From: Pseudobutyrivibrio sp. OR37
GTDB taxonomy: Bacteria; Bacillota; Clostridia; Lachnospirales; Lachnospiraceae
Assembly (NCBI RefSeq): GCF_900113655.1
Contig: NZ_FOQF01000009.1
Coordinates: 1 to 64,000, forward strand
DNA: 64,000 nucleotides
Reading direction: 5' to 3'
Within the stretch, counting starts at the first letter, position 1; every line of letters begins with the position of its first letter. A program made the position numbers and the translations under genes. The notes beneath the pieces are model-generated. The model made no database searches. It saw only the letters and a list, made by a program, of their open reading frames with translations, and was not told the DNA's origin. Positions 38,217 to 47,130 of the stretch are shown piece after piece.

Positions 38217-38619
38217 TTAATTTCCCTTTTATCCACATTTTATACTTGTTCCTATTCTAACCTAAATAAGCCTTTTAATCAATATTTACTACAAAAACGT
38301 GTAGGGGATTGCTTAGGAATTAAAGTGGCTTATTTTTTGAATTTGAGCCTCAGAAATTGATATTATAGTTATCCACATCCTTTAAATTTTACTTATCCAC
38401 ATTTTCTTCCTTTATTTTACATTATTTTGTATAATAATTGTGGATAAAATTTAGTTATTATTAACTTATCCACATAGTTTTCCACACATTGTAGATAAGA
38501 TATAATTTTTTTTAGGCCGATTTATACTATATTTAGTATTTTTATTTTCTGATGTTGTTAACATATTGTGTTTTTTAGTTATCCACATAAGGAATAATTA
38601 TTAAATCCTGTATTTTTTA
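38217..38619. other. oriC: Replication origin oriC (DnaA-box cluster)
   Basis: No ORF. Perfect TTATCCACA boxes lie on the plus strand at 38229-38237, 38369-38377, 38393-38401, 38466-38474 and 38579-38587, and one on the minus strand at 38439-38447. One-mismatch boxes lie at 38478-38486 (plus, TTTTCCACA) and 38490-38498 (minus, TTATCTACA). AT-rich stretches around 38405-38440 and 38498-38560 are candidate unwinding elements. Gene orientation flips here, as expected at the bidirectional start. Confidence 0.93.
38254..38282 (-). promoter_or_regulatory. dnaA promoter
   Basis: Minus-strand -35 TTGATT (38277-38282) and -10 TAGAAT (38254-38259), 17-base spacer. The DnaA box at 38229-38237 lies just downstream in the leader, so DnaA binding could repress its own transcription. 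Confidence 0.7.
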
Positions 38620-38648
38620 TTGACTTTATGGGCTTTTCCCTTTATAAT
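38620..38648 (+). promoter_or_regulatory. rpmH promoter
   Basis: -35 TTGACT (38620-38625) and a perfect -10 TATAAT (38643-38648) with a 17-base spacer, 39 bases before rpmH. It probably drives rpmH-rnpA-yidD-yidC-jag. Confidence 0.8.
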
Positions 38649-38687
38649 TTCAACTGATGTTTTCTCATAAGAGGAGGTGGATATATT

Positions 38688-38822
38688 ATGAAGATGACAT
38701 ATCAACCAAAAAAGAGACAGAGATCCAAAGTTCATGGATTTAGATCAAGAATGAGCACAGCTGGTGGACGTAAGGTTCTTGCAGCTAGACGTGCAAAAGG
38801 AAGAAAGAAATTATCAGCTTAG
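38688..38822 (+). CDS. rpmH: 50S ribosomal protein L34
   Basis: A 44-residue basic protein starting [20 protein letters not shown] and ending [11 protein letters not shown], the normal length and sequence of bacterial L34. GAGGAGGTGG lies 6 bases before the ATG. First gene to the right of oriC, a position conserved in nearly all bacteria. It is part of the large ribosomal subunit. Confidence 0.98.
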   Translation: MKMTYQPKKRQRSKVHGFRSRMSTAGGRKVLAARRAKGRKKLSA

Positions 38823-38846
38823 GCCACAGACCATGTGGTCTTTCTT
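38822..38846 (+). terminator. Attenuator-like hairpin between rpmH and rnpA
   Basis: A 7-bp stem (38822-38828 with 38834-38840, loop of 5, one G-U) followed by TTTCTT. It starts within the rpmH stop codon. A partial terminator would keep RnpA below L34 levels. Confidence 0.5.
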
Positions 38847-38870
38847 CTTATTTATAAGGAAAATATTGTT

Positions 38871-39209
38871 ATGGAATTTAGTGAATCTCTAAAAAAGAAT
38901 AAAGACTTCACGCTGGTGTACAGAAGAGGTATTTCAAAAGCTAATAGACAGCTTGTTATGTATATTTACCATAATAATACGGATCGAAATCGAATTGGAA
39001 TTTCTGTTAGTAAAAAGGTTGGAAATTCGGTAGTTAGACATCATTTGACGAGACTGATAAGAGAAAGTTATAGACTAAATGAAGAGATGTTCAATAGTGG
39101 TTTGGACATTGTAGTCGTTGTAAGAGAAGCTGCAGCTTCCGCTACTTTTGATGAAATACAGAAATCTTTGCTTCATCTTGCAAATCTTCATAAAGTAACT
39201 CGTAAATAA
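38871..39209 (+). CDS. rnpA: Ribonuclease P protein component
   Basis: 112 residues from the ATG at 38871. Family motifs are LKKNKDFTLVYRRG at the start, RNRIGISVSKKVGNSVVRH (the RNR-type RNA-binding segment is here HHLTRLIRESYR) and DIVVVVREAAA. It binds the RNase P RNA and precursor tRNA. An in-frame GTG at 38835 would overlap the hairpin after rpmH, so the inner ATG with AAGGAAAA upstream is preferred. The L34-RnpA-YidD-YidC order is canonical. Confidence 0.95.
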   Translation: MEFSESLKKNKDFTLVYRRGISKANRQLVMYIYHNNTDRNRIGISVSKKVGNSVVRHHLTRLIRESYRLNEEMFNSGLDIVVVVREAAASATFDEIQKSLLHLANLHKVTRK

Positions 39210-39229
39210 TTGGAATCATCCTTTCTATC

Positions 39230-39442
39230 ATGTTGAAGAAGTTATTTATATTTTTAATTAAGTTTTATAGAAAATATCTTTCGCCAATGAAAAAAACTAA
39301 ATGTCCTTATTGTCCTACATGCTCTGCTTATGGACTTGAAGCAGTTGAAAAATATGGGGCAATAAAAGGTGGCAGTTTAGCTCTTTGGAGAATTATTAGA
39401 TGTAATCCTTTTTCGCATGGTGGATTTGATCCGGTTCCTTAA
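39230..39442 (+). CDS. yidD: Membrane protein insertion efficiency factor YidD
   Basis: 70 residues. The cysteine-rich core KCPYCPTCSAYGLEAVEKYG and WRIIRCNPFSHGGFDPVP are diagnostic, preceded by an amphipathic membrane-associating helix (1-20). It aids YidC-mediated insertion of inner membrane proteins. It lies between rnpA and yidC as in most bacteria. Confidence 0.95.
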   Translation: MLKKLFIFLIKFYRKYLSPMKKTKCPYCPTCSAYGLEAVEKYGAIKGGSLALWRIIRCNPFSHGGFDPVP

Positions 39443-39460
39443 TTAACTGGAGGTTTTACA

Positions 39461-40735
39461 TTGAGCGATTTATTACTTACCGCTTATGGTGGTTCTATTC
39501 TTGGACCTATCGCAGTATTATTAGGATGGGTTATGGATAAGATTTATGTTTTACTTGCTACCATTGGCATTGAAAACATAGCTCTTACAATTTTTATTTT
39601 CACTTTTGTTATCTATCTTTGCATGTTCCCACTTACTTACAAGCAGCAGAAGTTTGCTGTTTTAACTCGTAAGATGCAGCCTGAAATGAAAGCTATTCAG
39701 GATAAGTATAAGGGTGCTAAAGACCAGGATAGTATGCAAAAGCAGCAGATGGAAACTCAGGCTCTTTATGATAAATACGGTATTTCACCAACTGGTAGCT
39801 GTGTTTATATGTTAATTCAGATGCCTATTTTATTTGCTCTTTATAGAGTCTTTTATAATGTTCCTGCTTACATTACATCAGTTAAAAATGTATTTACTGA
39901 ACTTGTAAATGGAATTATGGCTACAGATGGCTTTGCAAAGACAATGACTGATATTGCTGATGCTGCTAATCTTCGAAATGTAAATTATGATTTTACAGTT
40001 TCAGATAAAACTGTAGTTTCTAATTATTTAGTAGATGTTCTTTATAAGCTTCCTTCATCAGGTTGGGATGCAATTACAAATGCTTTTCCTGATTTAACAT
40101 TATCTATTGATACTGTTGTAGCAAAGCTTGAAAAGATTAATTACTTATTTGTACTTAATATTTCAGATACACCAGTCAACCTAATTAAGGCTGGTTGGTC
40201 AGCTGATTCAAAGAATTTTGTTTTAATTATTTGTGCTTTACTTATTCCAGTAATTTCTTATTTAACACAAATGTTAAACATTAAGCTTACTCCACAGTCT
40301 ACTGAAGGACAGTCAGAGCAGATGGCAGCACAGATGAAGACAATGAATCTTATGATGCCACTTATGTCTCTTTTCATTTGTTTTACAGTACCTGTAGGTC
40401 TTGGTTTATATTGGATTGCTGGTGCTTTAGTTCGTGTAGTTCAGCAATACTTCTTAAATAAGCATTTTGAAAAGATTGACCTTGAAAGTATTATTGAGAA
40501 GAATAAGGATAAGGCAGCTGCAAAGGCTGAAAAGCGTGGTATTCGTCAAGCGCAAATTTATGAAGCAGCTCGTATGTCTACAAAGTCTACATCTATGGCT
40601 GATAAAGCTAACCTTGTAAAGGATAATTCTGAAGCTTTAAAGGCAGCTGAAGAATTTAGATCAAAGGCTAATTCAAATTCTCTTGCTGCAAAGGCAAACC
40701 TTGTAAAAGAATTTAATGAAATGAATAATAAATAA
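39461..40735 (+). CDS. yidC: Membrane protein insertase YidC (SpoIIIJ/Oxa1 type)
   Basis: 424 residues. Five membrane helices in the Oxa1 core: about 15-35, 44-65, 105-130, a long insertion of about 110 residues, then 245-268 and 300-335. The first cytoplasmic loop contains LTYKQQKFAVLTRKMQPEM, a YidC hallmark, and the C-terminal tail (about 350-424) is basic. There is no lipoprotein cysteine at the start. A TTG start is used: GGAGG lies 7 bases upstream and no ATG is near. It inserts or folds membrane proteins with or without SecYEG. Confidence 0.93.
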   Translation: MSDLLLTAYGGSILGPIAVLLGWVMDKIYVLLATIGIENIALTIFIFTFVIYLCMFPLTYKQQKFAVLTRKMQPEMKAIQDKYKGAKDQDSMQKQQMETQALYDKYGISPTGSCVYMLIQMPILFALYRVFYNVPAYITSVKNVFTELVNGIMATDGFAKTMTDIADAANLRNVNYDFTVSDKTVVSNYLVDVLYKLPSSGWDAITNAFPDLTLSIDTVVAKLEKINYLFVLNISDTPVNLIKAGWSADSKNFVLIICALLIPVISYLTQMLNIKLTPQSTEGQSEQMAAQMKTMNLMMPLMSLFICFTVPVGLGLYWIAGALVRVVQQYFLNKHFEKIDLESIIEKNKDKAAAKAEKRGIRQAQIYEAARMSTKSTSMADKANLVKDNSEALKAAEEFRSKANSNSLAAKANLVKEFNEMNNK

Positions 40736-40747
40736 GGGGGATGTAAT

Positions 40748-41377
40748 ATGGAATTTAAAGAGTTCACAGGTAAAACTGTTGCAGATGCTCTTACTAATGC
40801 AACTGTTTCTTTAGGTATTACTTCTGATCAGGTTAAATATGAAATTCTTGAAGAAGGAAGTAATGGATTTCTTGGAATTGGTTCTAAAGATGCAGTAATT
40901 AAAGTTGTTATTTCTGCAGATGAAGATCCAAAAGAAGTTGCTACAGAATTTTTAAATGGTGTTTTCAATGCTATGCAGTTAGAAGTTAATCTTTCAATGG
41001 ATTATCAGGAAGCAGATAAGACTCTTTCTATTGATTTAGCTGGTCCAGAGATGGGTATATTAATTGGTAAGCGTGGACAAACACTTGATTCACTTCAGTA
41101 TCTTACAAATCTTGCTGTTAATCGTTCATCTGAAAATTATACTAGAGTTAAAATTGATACTGAGGATTATAGACGTCGTAGAAAAGAGACTCTTGAAAAT
41201 CTTGCAAGAAATATGGCAAGCAAGGTTAAGAGAACAAAGAAGGCAGTTACTCTTGAGGCAATGAATCCTTATGAAAGACGTATTATCCATTCAGCACTTC
41301 AGAATGATAATAATGTAACTACACATTCAGAGGGTGAAGAGCCATACCGCTACGTTGTTATTACTCTTAAGAAATAA
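40748..41377 (+). CDS. jag: RNA-binding protein Jag (KhpB), KH-R3H
   Basis: 209 residues with three domains: Jag-N (about 1-52, FTGKTVADALTNATVSLG, GSNGFLGIGSKDAVI), a KH domain with the GxxG loop reading GKRG (about 102-108, LIGKRGQTLDSLQ) and an R3H domain (about 135-207, NPYERRIIHSALQ). It acts with KhpA on RNA and affects division and peptidoglycan synthesis in Firmicutes. It lies 12 bases after yidC, with AAGGGG as its ribosome site; likely end of the rpmH transcript. Confidence 0.95.
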   Translation: MEFKEFTGKTVADALTNATVSLGITSDQVKYEILEEGSNGFLGIGSKDAVIKVVISADEDPKEVATEFLNGVFNAMQLEVNLSMDYQEADKTLSIDLAGPEMGILIGKRGQTLDSLQYLTNLAVNRSSENYTRVKIDTEDYRRRRKETLENLARNMASKVKRTKKAVTLEAMNPYERRIIHSALQNDNNVTTHSEGEEPYRYVVITLKK

Positions 41378-41385
41378 TTGATTTC

Positions 41386-41418
41386 AAGGGTTAGTCTTTT
41401 TATATAGGCTAACCCTTT
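41386..41418 (+). terminator. Weak terminator after jag
   Basis: A 9-bp stem (41386-41394 with 41409-41417, loop of 14) with only a broken T stretch behind it. It may end the rpmH-jag transcript partially. Confidence 0.4.
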
Positions 41419-41485
41419 GACTTTGTTAATTAATAGATTTAAGAATTATTCTTTGATTTATTAATTAACAAATATGGAGGCTTTT

Positions 41486-42856
41486 ATGTATCAGTCAGAT
41501 ACAATTTGTGCTATTGCAACATCGTTAAATAGTTCTGGTATTGGTATTATCCGTGTCAGTGGTGAAGAATCAATTGCTATAGTTGATTCTATTTTTCGTG
41601 GAAAAAATAAACTGGTAGATTGTGATTCTCATACAATTCAATACGGACATATTGTTTCTGATACTGAAATTGTAGACGAAGTACTAGTTATGATTATGAA
41701 GGCTCCTAGAAGTTACACTACAGAAGACACTATTGAGATAGATTGTCATGGTGGAATTTTGGTACTGAAAAAGGTATTAAAACTTCTTATAGATGCAGGA
41801 GCTAGAATAGCCGAGCCAGGAGAGTTTACAAAAAGAGCCTTTTTAAATGGTAGAATAGATTTATCGGAAGCTGAGTCTATAATGGATTTAATTTCATCTA
41901 ATTCAGAGCTTGCTATGAAAAATTCCATTAAACAGTTATCTGGTTCATTAAATAAAATTATCGTTGATTTAAGAAATAAGATTTTATATGAAACAGCATA
42001 TATTGAATCGGCTTTAGATGATCCGGAGCATTATGATTTAACGGATTATCCAGATAATCTTAAAATTAAAGTTGATGAAATGATTTCTAATATTGATGAT
42101 TTGATTAATTCATTTAATTCAGGTCATATTTTAAAAGAAGGAATCAATACACTTATTTTAGGAAAGCCTAATGCAGGAAAATCTTCTTTACTTAATACAT
42201 TATCTAGAAGAGAGAGAGCTATAGTAACTGATATTCCTGGTACTACTAGAGATACTCTTGAAGAACAGATTACTATTAATGGTGTTTCATTAAATATTAT
42301 TGATACAGCAGGTATTCGTCAAACAGATGATGTAGTTGAAAAAATAGGAGTTGATAAAGCTATTGATTCTATAGAAGATGCTGATTTGATTTTATTTGTT
42401 CTAGATTCATCTAGACCATTAGATTCCGATGATGAATTTATAATTAATAAGATTATTGATAAAAAGATAATTATTTTATTAAATAAATCTGACCTCGACA
42501 CCGTTATCAACGAGGAAGATATATGTAAAAAATATGATAAACCTGTAATTTCATTTTCATCTGTTAGTATGGATGGATTAAAGACATTAGAATCTACTAT
42601 TACTGATATGTTCTTTAGTGGTGAAGTAAAATCTGATGATACATTATATATTACTAATTCCCGTCAGGCTGCTTGTTTGACAAATGCAAAGAATAGTTTA
42701 ACTAATGTATTAGCTAGTATTGAAAATATGATGCCAGAAGATTTCTTTTCAATAGATTTAATGGATGCATATAATTTCTTAGGTGAAATTACTGGCGAGA
42801 CTATAGATGATGATTTAGCAAATAAGATTTTCGCAGAATTTTGTATGGGAAAATAG
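41486..42856 (+). CDS. mnmE: tRNA modification GTPase MnmE
   Basis: 456 residues from the ATG at 41486. N-terminal tetrahydrofolate-binding domain ([20 protein letters not shown]), helical domain, and an inserted G domain: GKPNAGKSS (G1), GTTRDT (G2), DTAGIRQT (G3), NKSD (G4). It ends in FCMGK, the conserved C-terminal CxGK that holds the catalytic Cys. With MnmG it makes the 5-carboxymethylaminomethyl group on U34 of tRNAs. A TTG/ATG at 41474 lies in the ribosome site (ATGGAGG), so the inner ATG is the start. Confidence 0.96.
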   Translation: MYQSDTICAIATSLNSSGIGIIRVSGEESIAIVDSIFRGKNKLVDCDSHTIQYGHIVSDTEIVDEVLVMIMKAPRSYTTEDTIEIDCHGGILVLKKVLKLLIDAGARIAEPGEFTKRAFLNGRIDLSEAESIMDLISSNSELAMKNSIKQLSGSLNKIIVDLRNKILYETAYIESALDDPEHYDLTDYPDNLKIKVDEMISNIDDLINSFNSGHILKEGINTLILGKPNAGKSSLLNTLSRRERAIVTDIPGTTRDTLEEQITINGVSLNIIDTAGIRQTDDVVEKIGVDKAIDSIEDADLILFVLDSSRPLDSDDEFIINKIIDKKIIILLNKSDLDTVINEEDICKKYDKPVISFSSVSMDGLKTLESTITDMFFSGEVKSDDTLYITNSRQAACLTNAKNSLTNVLASIENMMPEDFFSIDLMDAYNFLGEITGETIDDDLANKIFAEFCMGK

Positions 42857-42879
42857 GTAGAAGTTTTAAGGAGTTAATT

Positions 42880-44760
42880 ATGTCACACGTAGAAGAGTCC
42901 TATGATGTTGTAGTAATAGGAGCAGGACATGCTGGATGTGAAGCAGCACTTGCTTCAGCACGAATGGGATTAAATACAATTTGTTTTACTGTTAGTATGG
43001 ATTCTGTTGCATTAATGCCATGTAATCCTAATATTGGTGGAAGTTCTAAGGGCCATCTTGTTCGTGAGCTTGATGCGTTAGGTGGTCAAATGGGTATTAA
43101 TATTGATCATACTTTTATCCAATCGAAAATGCTAAATTCATCAAAGGGTCCTGCTGTTCATTCACTAAGAGCACAAGCAGATAAATCTGCATATTCTCTT
43201 AGAATGAGAAAGACTATGCAGGATACAGATAATCTTACTTTAAGACAAGCTGAGGTTACAGATTTAATTGTTGAAGATGGTAGGGTTAAAGGTGTTAAGA
43301 CTTTATCTGGTGCTACCTATCATGCTAGAGCTGTTGTTATTTGTACTGGAACTTATCTTAGAGCTAGATGTTTGTATGGTGATGTTATTGAACATACTGG
43401 TCCAAATGGATTAAAAGCTGCCAATCATTTAACTCAATCATTAACTGATAATAATGTAGAAATGAACCGCTTTAAAACTGGTACTCCGGCAAGAGTAGAC
43501 AGTCGTTCTATTGATTATTCAAAGATGGAAATTCAGCTTGGTGATAATCCGGTTGTACCGTTTTCATTTAGTACTAATCGTGATGATGTTCAAATTGAGC
43601 AGGTTCCATGTTATCTTACTTATACTAATGAAAAGACTCATGAAATTATTAGGGCCAATCTTGATAGATCACCAATGTATTCAGGTGTTATTGAAGGTAC
43701 CGGTCCTAGATACTGTCCTAGTATTGAAGATAAGGTTGTTCGTTTTGCTGATAAGAATCGTCATCAGCTTTTTGTTGAGCCAGAGGGACTTAACACAAAT
43801 GAAATGTATATTGGTGGTATGAGTTCATCTATGCCAGAGGATGTACAATATGAAATGTATCATACTGTTCCTGGCTTAGAAAATTGTAAGATTGTTCGTA
43901 ATGCTTATGCTATCGAATACGATTGTATTAATGCAACTCAGTTAAAGGCCTCATTAGAATTTAAAAATATTGATGGACTTTTTGCTGCTGGTCAGTTTAA
44001 TGGTAGTAGTGGATATGAGGAAGCAGCAGCGCAAGGATTAGTTGCTGGTATTAATGCAGCATTAAAACTTCTTAATAAAGAGCCTATGATTCTAGATAGA
44101 TCAAATTCTTATATTGGAGTTTTAATAGATGACCTTGTTACAAAGGAAACAAAAGAGCCATATCGAATGATGACTTCAAGAGCAGAGTATAGGCTTTTAC
44201 TTAGACAAGATAATGCAGATTTGAGACTTTCTAAAATTGGATACGAGGTTGGCTTACTTTCTAAAGAACGTTATGATCATGTAGTTGAAAAGGAACGTTT
44301 GATTAATGAAGAGGTAGCCCGTGTTAAAGAAATTAATATAGGTGCAAGAAAAGAAGTACAGGAATTATTAGAATCCTATGGAAGTATTCCACTTTCAAAC
44401 GGTATCAAACTAGTTGATTTGATTCGTAGACCAGAATTAGATTACGATAAGTTAGCGCCTATTGATCCAGATAGACCTTCTTTATCTGAAGAAGTTAGAG
44501 AAGAAGTAAATATTTATATTAAATATGAAGGATATTTATCAAGGCAAGAAAAGCAGGTTAAACAATTTAAAAAACTTGAACAAAAATTAATTCCGACCGA
44601 AATAGATTACAATGATGTTTCAAGTTTAAGAATAGAGGCTAGACAAAAATTGACAAAGCTTCGACCTGCTAATATTGGACAGGCTTCTAGAATTTCTGGA
44701 GTTAGTCCAGCGGATATTTCAGTATTATTAGTATACTTAGAAACTTTTAACAAAAAATAA
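42880..44760 (+). CDS. mnmG: tRNA uridine-5-carboxymethylaminomethyl modification enzyme MnmG
   Basis: 626 residues from the ATG at 42880. FAD-binding Rossmann motif [15 protein letters not shown] (about 10-24), the MnmG cysteine segment TGTYLRARC, NCxx-type [12 protein letters not shown] and the C-terminal tRNA/MnmE-binding helical domain ([14 protein letters not shown]) are all seen. It works with MnmE, whose gene precedes it by 23 bases. The start with AAGGAG 6 bases upstream is preferred to an in-frame ATG in the end of mnmE. Confidence 0.96.
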   Translation: MSHVEESYDVVVIGAGHAGCEAALASARMGLNTICFTVSMDSVALMPCNPNIGGSSKGHLVRELDALGGQMGINIDHTFIQSKMLNSSKGPAVHSLRAQADKSAYSLRMRKTMQDTDNLTLRQAEVTDLIVEDGRVKGVKTLSGATYHARAVVICTGTYLRARCLYGDVIEHTGPNGLKAANHLTQSLTDNNVEMNRFKTGTPARVDSRSIDYSKMEIQLGDNPVVPFSFSTNRDDVQIEQVPCYLTYTNEKTHEIIRANLDRSPMYSGVIEGTGPRYCPSIEDKVVRFADKNRHQLFVEPEGLNTNEMYIGGMSSSMPEDVQYEMYHTVPGLENCKIVRNAYAIEYDCINATQLKASLEFKNIDGLFAAGQFNGSSGYEEAAAQGLVAGINAALKLLNKEPMILDRSNSYIGVLIDDLVTKETKEPYRMMTSRAEYRLLLRQDNADLRLSKIGYEVGLLSKERYDHVVEKERLINEEVARVKEINIGARKEVQELLESYGSIPLSNGIKLVDLIRRPELDYDKLAPIDPDRPSLSEEVREEVNIYIKYEGYLSRQEKQVKQFKKLEQKLIPTEIDYNDVSSLRIEARQKLTKLRPANIGQASRISGVSPADISVLLVYLETFNKK

Positions 44761-44767
44761 TTGATAG

Positions 44768-44797
44768 TTATAAGGGTATAGTTATATACCCTTATAA
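44768..44797. repeat. Perfect inverted repeat between mnmG and rsmG
   Basis: Arms of 13 bp (44768-44780 and 44785-44797) with a 4-base spacer. No T run follows on either strand, so it is more likely an mRNA stabilising or processing hairpin than a true terminator. Confidence 0.6.
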
Positions 44798-44820
44798 TCA
44801 TATAAAAATTTAGGAGATTT

Positions 44821-45540
44821 ATGAATAGAGATTATTCTTACTTAATTGATACTTTATCAAATTGGAATTATCAATTAGATGAAAAACAGATTCAACAGTT
44901 AGATAAATATTATGAGATGCTAATCGAAAAAAATAAGGTTATGAATCTTACTGCTATCACAGAGTTTGATGAAGTATTGGTTAAACATTTTGCGGATAGT
45001 TTATCTATCTGTACTATTATTCCAAATGATATAAAGACTGTATGCGATCTTGGTACTGGAGCAGGTTTTCCAGGTATACCTATGGCTATTGCATATCCAA
45101 ATTTCCAGTTTACTTTAATTGATTCTCTTAATAAGCGAATCAAGTTTTTGCAAGAAGTAGTAGATGCTATTGGTCTTCATAATGTTACATTAGTACATGC
45201 AAGAGCAGAGGAAGCTGGACGTAATAAATTATATAGAGAACAATTCGATTTAGTTGTTTCACGTGCAGTTGCTAATATTGCTACTTTATCAGAATATTGT
45301 TTACCACTTGTTAAGGTAAATGGATATTTTATTAGCTTTAAGTCTGGCGAAATTGAAGATGAAATTTCACAATCAGGAAAAGCTATTAATAAATTAGGTG
45401 GTAAGTTGACTAAGCCAGTATTATTTTCATTACCTAATACTGATATTAGTAGGTCTTTTCTTATTATAAATAAAGAAATAAATACTCCTAAGGTTTATCC
45501 TAGAAAAGCTGGTACTCCAAGTAAAGAACCTTTAAAGTAA
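44821..45540 (+). CDS. rsmG: 16S rRNA (guanine527-N7)-methyltransferase
   Basis: 239 residues. SAM-binding motif VCDLGTGAGFPGIPMAI (about 76-92), KHFADSLS before it, and VVSRAVANIATLSEYCLPL and KVYPRKAGTPSKEPLK behind are typical of RsmG (GidB). It methylates G527 in 16S rRNA. AGGAG lies 6 bases before the ATG. Third gene of the mnmE-mnmG-rsmG block that flanks origins in most bacteria. Confidence 0.96.
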   Translation: MNRDYSYLIDTLSNWNYQLDEKQIQQLDKYYEMLIEKNKVMNLTAITEFDEVLVKHFADSLSICTIIPNDIKTVCDLGTGAGFPGIPMAIAYPNFQFTLIDSLNKRIKFLQEVVDAIGLHNVTLVHARAEEAGRNKLYREQFDLVVSRAVANIATLSEYCLPLVKVNGYFISFKSGEIEDEISQSGKAINKLGGKLTKPVLFSLPNTDISRSFLIINKEINTPKVYPRKAGTPSKEPLK

Positions 45541-45546
45541 TAAATA

Positions 45547-45562
45547 TATTTCACATGAAACT
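45547..45562. other. Degenerate parS-like site
   Basis: TATTTCACATGAAACT matches 13 of 16 bases of the Firmicutes parS consensus TGTTTCACGTGAAACA. It is 0.5 kb from two perfect sites. Binding by ParB is uncertain. Confidence 0.4.
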
Positions 45563-45583
45563 TAATAAAAAAGGGGAATATAT

Positions 45584-46063
45584 ATGGTTAACGATTTTCT
45601 AAAAAAATATCAGGAGGAACTTATTTCTGATAAAATTCAATTAAAAGAAGATATGGATTTATTAGAAACAAAGATTAATGAAAAAATTAAATTTCTTTCT
45701 CTTTTAGAAGAATCTAATGAATCATACTTTAAAGAGTTTACTCCAAGAGATATTAATGCAAAAAATAATGAAAAAGCTGCTGAAGTAAGAGCTATTCTTA
45801 GTGATTTGAATGCTCAGATGGATGAAAAAAATCAGCAGATGAAATTTTATGATGGAAGATTAGTTGAAATTACTGCACTGTTAAATAATACTGCTGTTAT
45901 TAATCGACCTACTTATGATGATAAGAATAAACATATTGTTAATGATAATAATATTAATATTCTTTCTAATATAAAAGACTCATTGAATGATATAAAGGAT
46001 TATATAATGCTTGATCCTTATAGAGCAAAATTAGAGATAGATAAGATAATTAGTTCTTTATAA
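45584..46063 (+). CDS. Small coiled-coil protein between rsmG and parA
   Basis: 159 residues, unrecognised. The first 110 residues are a charged helix with heptad spacing (YQEELISDKIQLKEDMDLLETK, DLNAQMDEKNQQMKFYD), then an Asn/Asp-rich linker and a short helix DSLNDIKDYIMLDPYRAKLEIDKI. No signal peptide or membrane helix. AAGGGGAA precedes the ATG. It takes the place where Bacillus has noc, but bears no ParB/Noc domain. It lies between a degenerate parS and two perfect parS sites, which hints at a link with chromosome segregation, though this is position evidence only. Confidence 0.65.
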   Translation: MVNDFLKKYQEELISDKIQLKEDMDLLETKINEKIKFLSLLEESNESYFKEFTPRDINAKNNEKAAEVRAILSDLNAQMDEKNQQMKFYDGRLVEITALLNNTAVINRPTYDDKNKHIVNDNNINILSNIKDSLNDIKDYIMLDPYRAKLEIDKIISSL

Positions 46064-46088
46064 AAATGTACAAACCTAAATATAGTAA

Positions 46089-46104
46089 TGTTTCACGTGA
46101 AACA
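46089..46104. promoter_or_regulatory. parS: parS centromere site 1
   Basis: TGTTTCACGTGAAACA, a perfect 16-base match to the parS palindrome of Firmicutes. Nucleation site for ParB spreading. Located 255 bases before parA and about 7.6 kb from oriC. Confidence 0.97.
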
Positions 46105-46190
46105 TTTAGTTAAATATTGGGTTTAAAACACAAAATATAGTATTTTGAAATTTGAATCAACTTCTATATATTGCTATTTTGGGTAAAAAA

Positions 46191-46206
46191 TGTTTCACGT
46201 GAAACA
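46191..46206. promoter_or_regulatory. parS: parS centromere site 2
   Basis: A second perfect TGTTTCACGTGAAACA, 102 bases from the first. It is flanked by 12-bp inverted repeats at 46165-46176 and 46247-46258 (TATATATTGCTA and its complement). Paired sites may load ParB cooperatively. Confidence 0.97.
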
Positions 46207-46358
46207 TTTTTTCTTAATTATTTAAGCAACTAGATATAGTGAAGATTAGCAATATATATAGCAATCAAACGGATTTTCTTAGTAGAATTGAAAAAAGTAG
46301 AATGCTATAATTATATCTATTCAGAGTTAAACATAATAAAACAAGAGGGAGACAATAA

Positions 46359-47129
46359 ATGAAACGAGTAATCGCAATTGCCAACCAAAAGGGTGGAGTT
46401 GGAAAAACAACAACAAGTATTAATCTATCAGCTTGTTTAGCTGAAGCAGGTAAGAAGGTATTAGTTATTGATACTGATCCACAGGGAAATGCAACAAGTG
46501 GTCTTGGTCTTGATAAGGATGAATGTGAGAATACTGTTTATGATTTAGTTCTTGATCAATGTAGTATTAAAGAATGTATGTATAAGGTTGAAAATATTCC
46601 TAACCTTACAATTATTCCTTCAAATGTAGATTTAGCTGGTGCTGAAATCGAACTCTTAGGAATTAATGAAAAGGAATATATTCTTAGAAATGCTGTAGAT
46701 TATGTAAAGGATGATTTTGATTACGTTATTATTGATTGTCCTCCTTCATTAAACATGTTAACAATCAATGCAATGACTACAGCTGATTCTGTATTAGTTC
46801 CAATTCAGTGTGAGTATTATGCATTGGAAGGTATTAGCCAGTTAATTCACACTATCGATCTTGTTCAACAAAGACTTAATTCGAAACTTAAGATTGATGG
46901 AGTAGTATTTACTATGTATGATAAGAGAACAAATCTTTCATCTGATGTAGTAGATACTGTAAAGAATAATCTTAATGCAACTGTATATCAAACTATTATT
47001 CCTAGAAATGTTAGATTGGCAGAAGCTCCATCACACGGTCTTCCAATTAATCTATATGATGAAAAGTCTGCCGGTGCAGAGAGCTATCGTAACTTAGCAA
47101 AAGAAATTATAGGAAGAAAGGATATATAA
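46359..47129 (+). CDS. parA: Chromosome partitioning ATPase ParA (Soj)
   Basis: 256 residues. The deviant Walker A KGGVGKTTTS (about 10-19), Walker A' DTDPQGNATSGLG (about 40-52) and Walker B VIIDCPPSLN (about 120-129) identify a chromosomal ParA/Soj. It forms ATP-dependent dimers on DNA and moves ParB-parS complexes; in Bacillus it also regulates DnaA. GAGGGAG precedes the ATG. It follows two parS sites and is 1 base ahead of parB. Confidence 0.96.
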   Translation: MKRVIAIANQKGGVGKTTTSINLSACLAEAGKKVLVIDTDPQGNATSGLGLDKDECENTVYDLVLDQCSIKECMYKVENIPNLTIIPSNVDLAGAEIELLGINEKEYILRNAVDYVKDDFDYVIIDCPPSLNMLTINAMTTADSVLVPIQCEYYALEGISQLIHTIDLVQQRLNSKLKIDGVVFTMYDKRTNLSSDVVDTVKNNLNATVYQTIIPRNVRLAEAPSHGLPINLYDEKSAGAESYRNLAKEIIGRKDI

Positions 47130-47130
47130 T

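Noticed and set aside
38498-38560. Defined DnaA-trio/DUE element
   Set aside because: The stretch is AT-rich with some TAG triplets but a regular trio series could not be fixed by eye.
45584-46063. noc (ParB paralogue) at the usual position
   Set aside because: The gene has no ParB domain or helix-turn-helix; it is a charged coiled coil.
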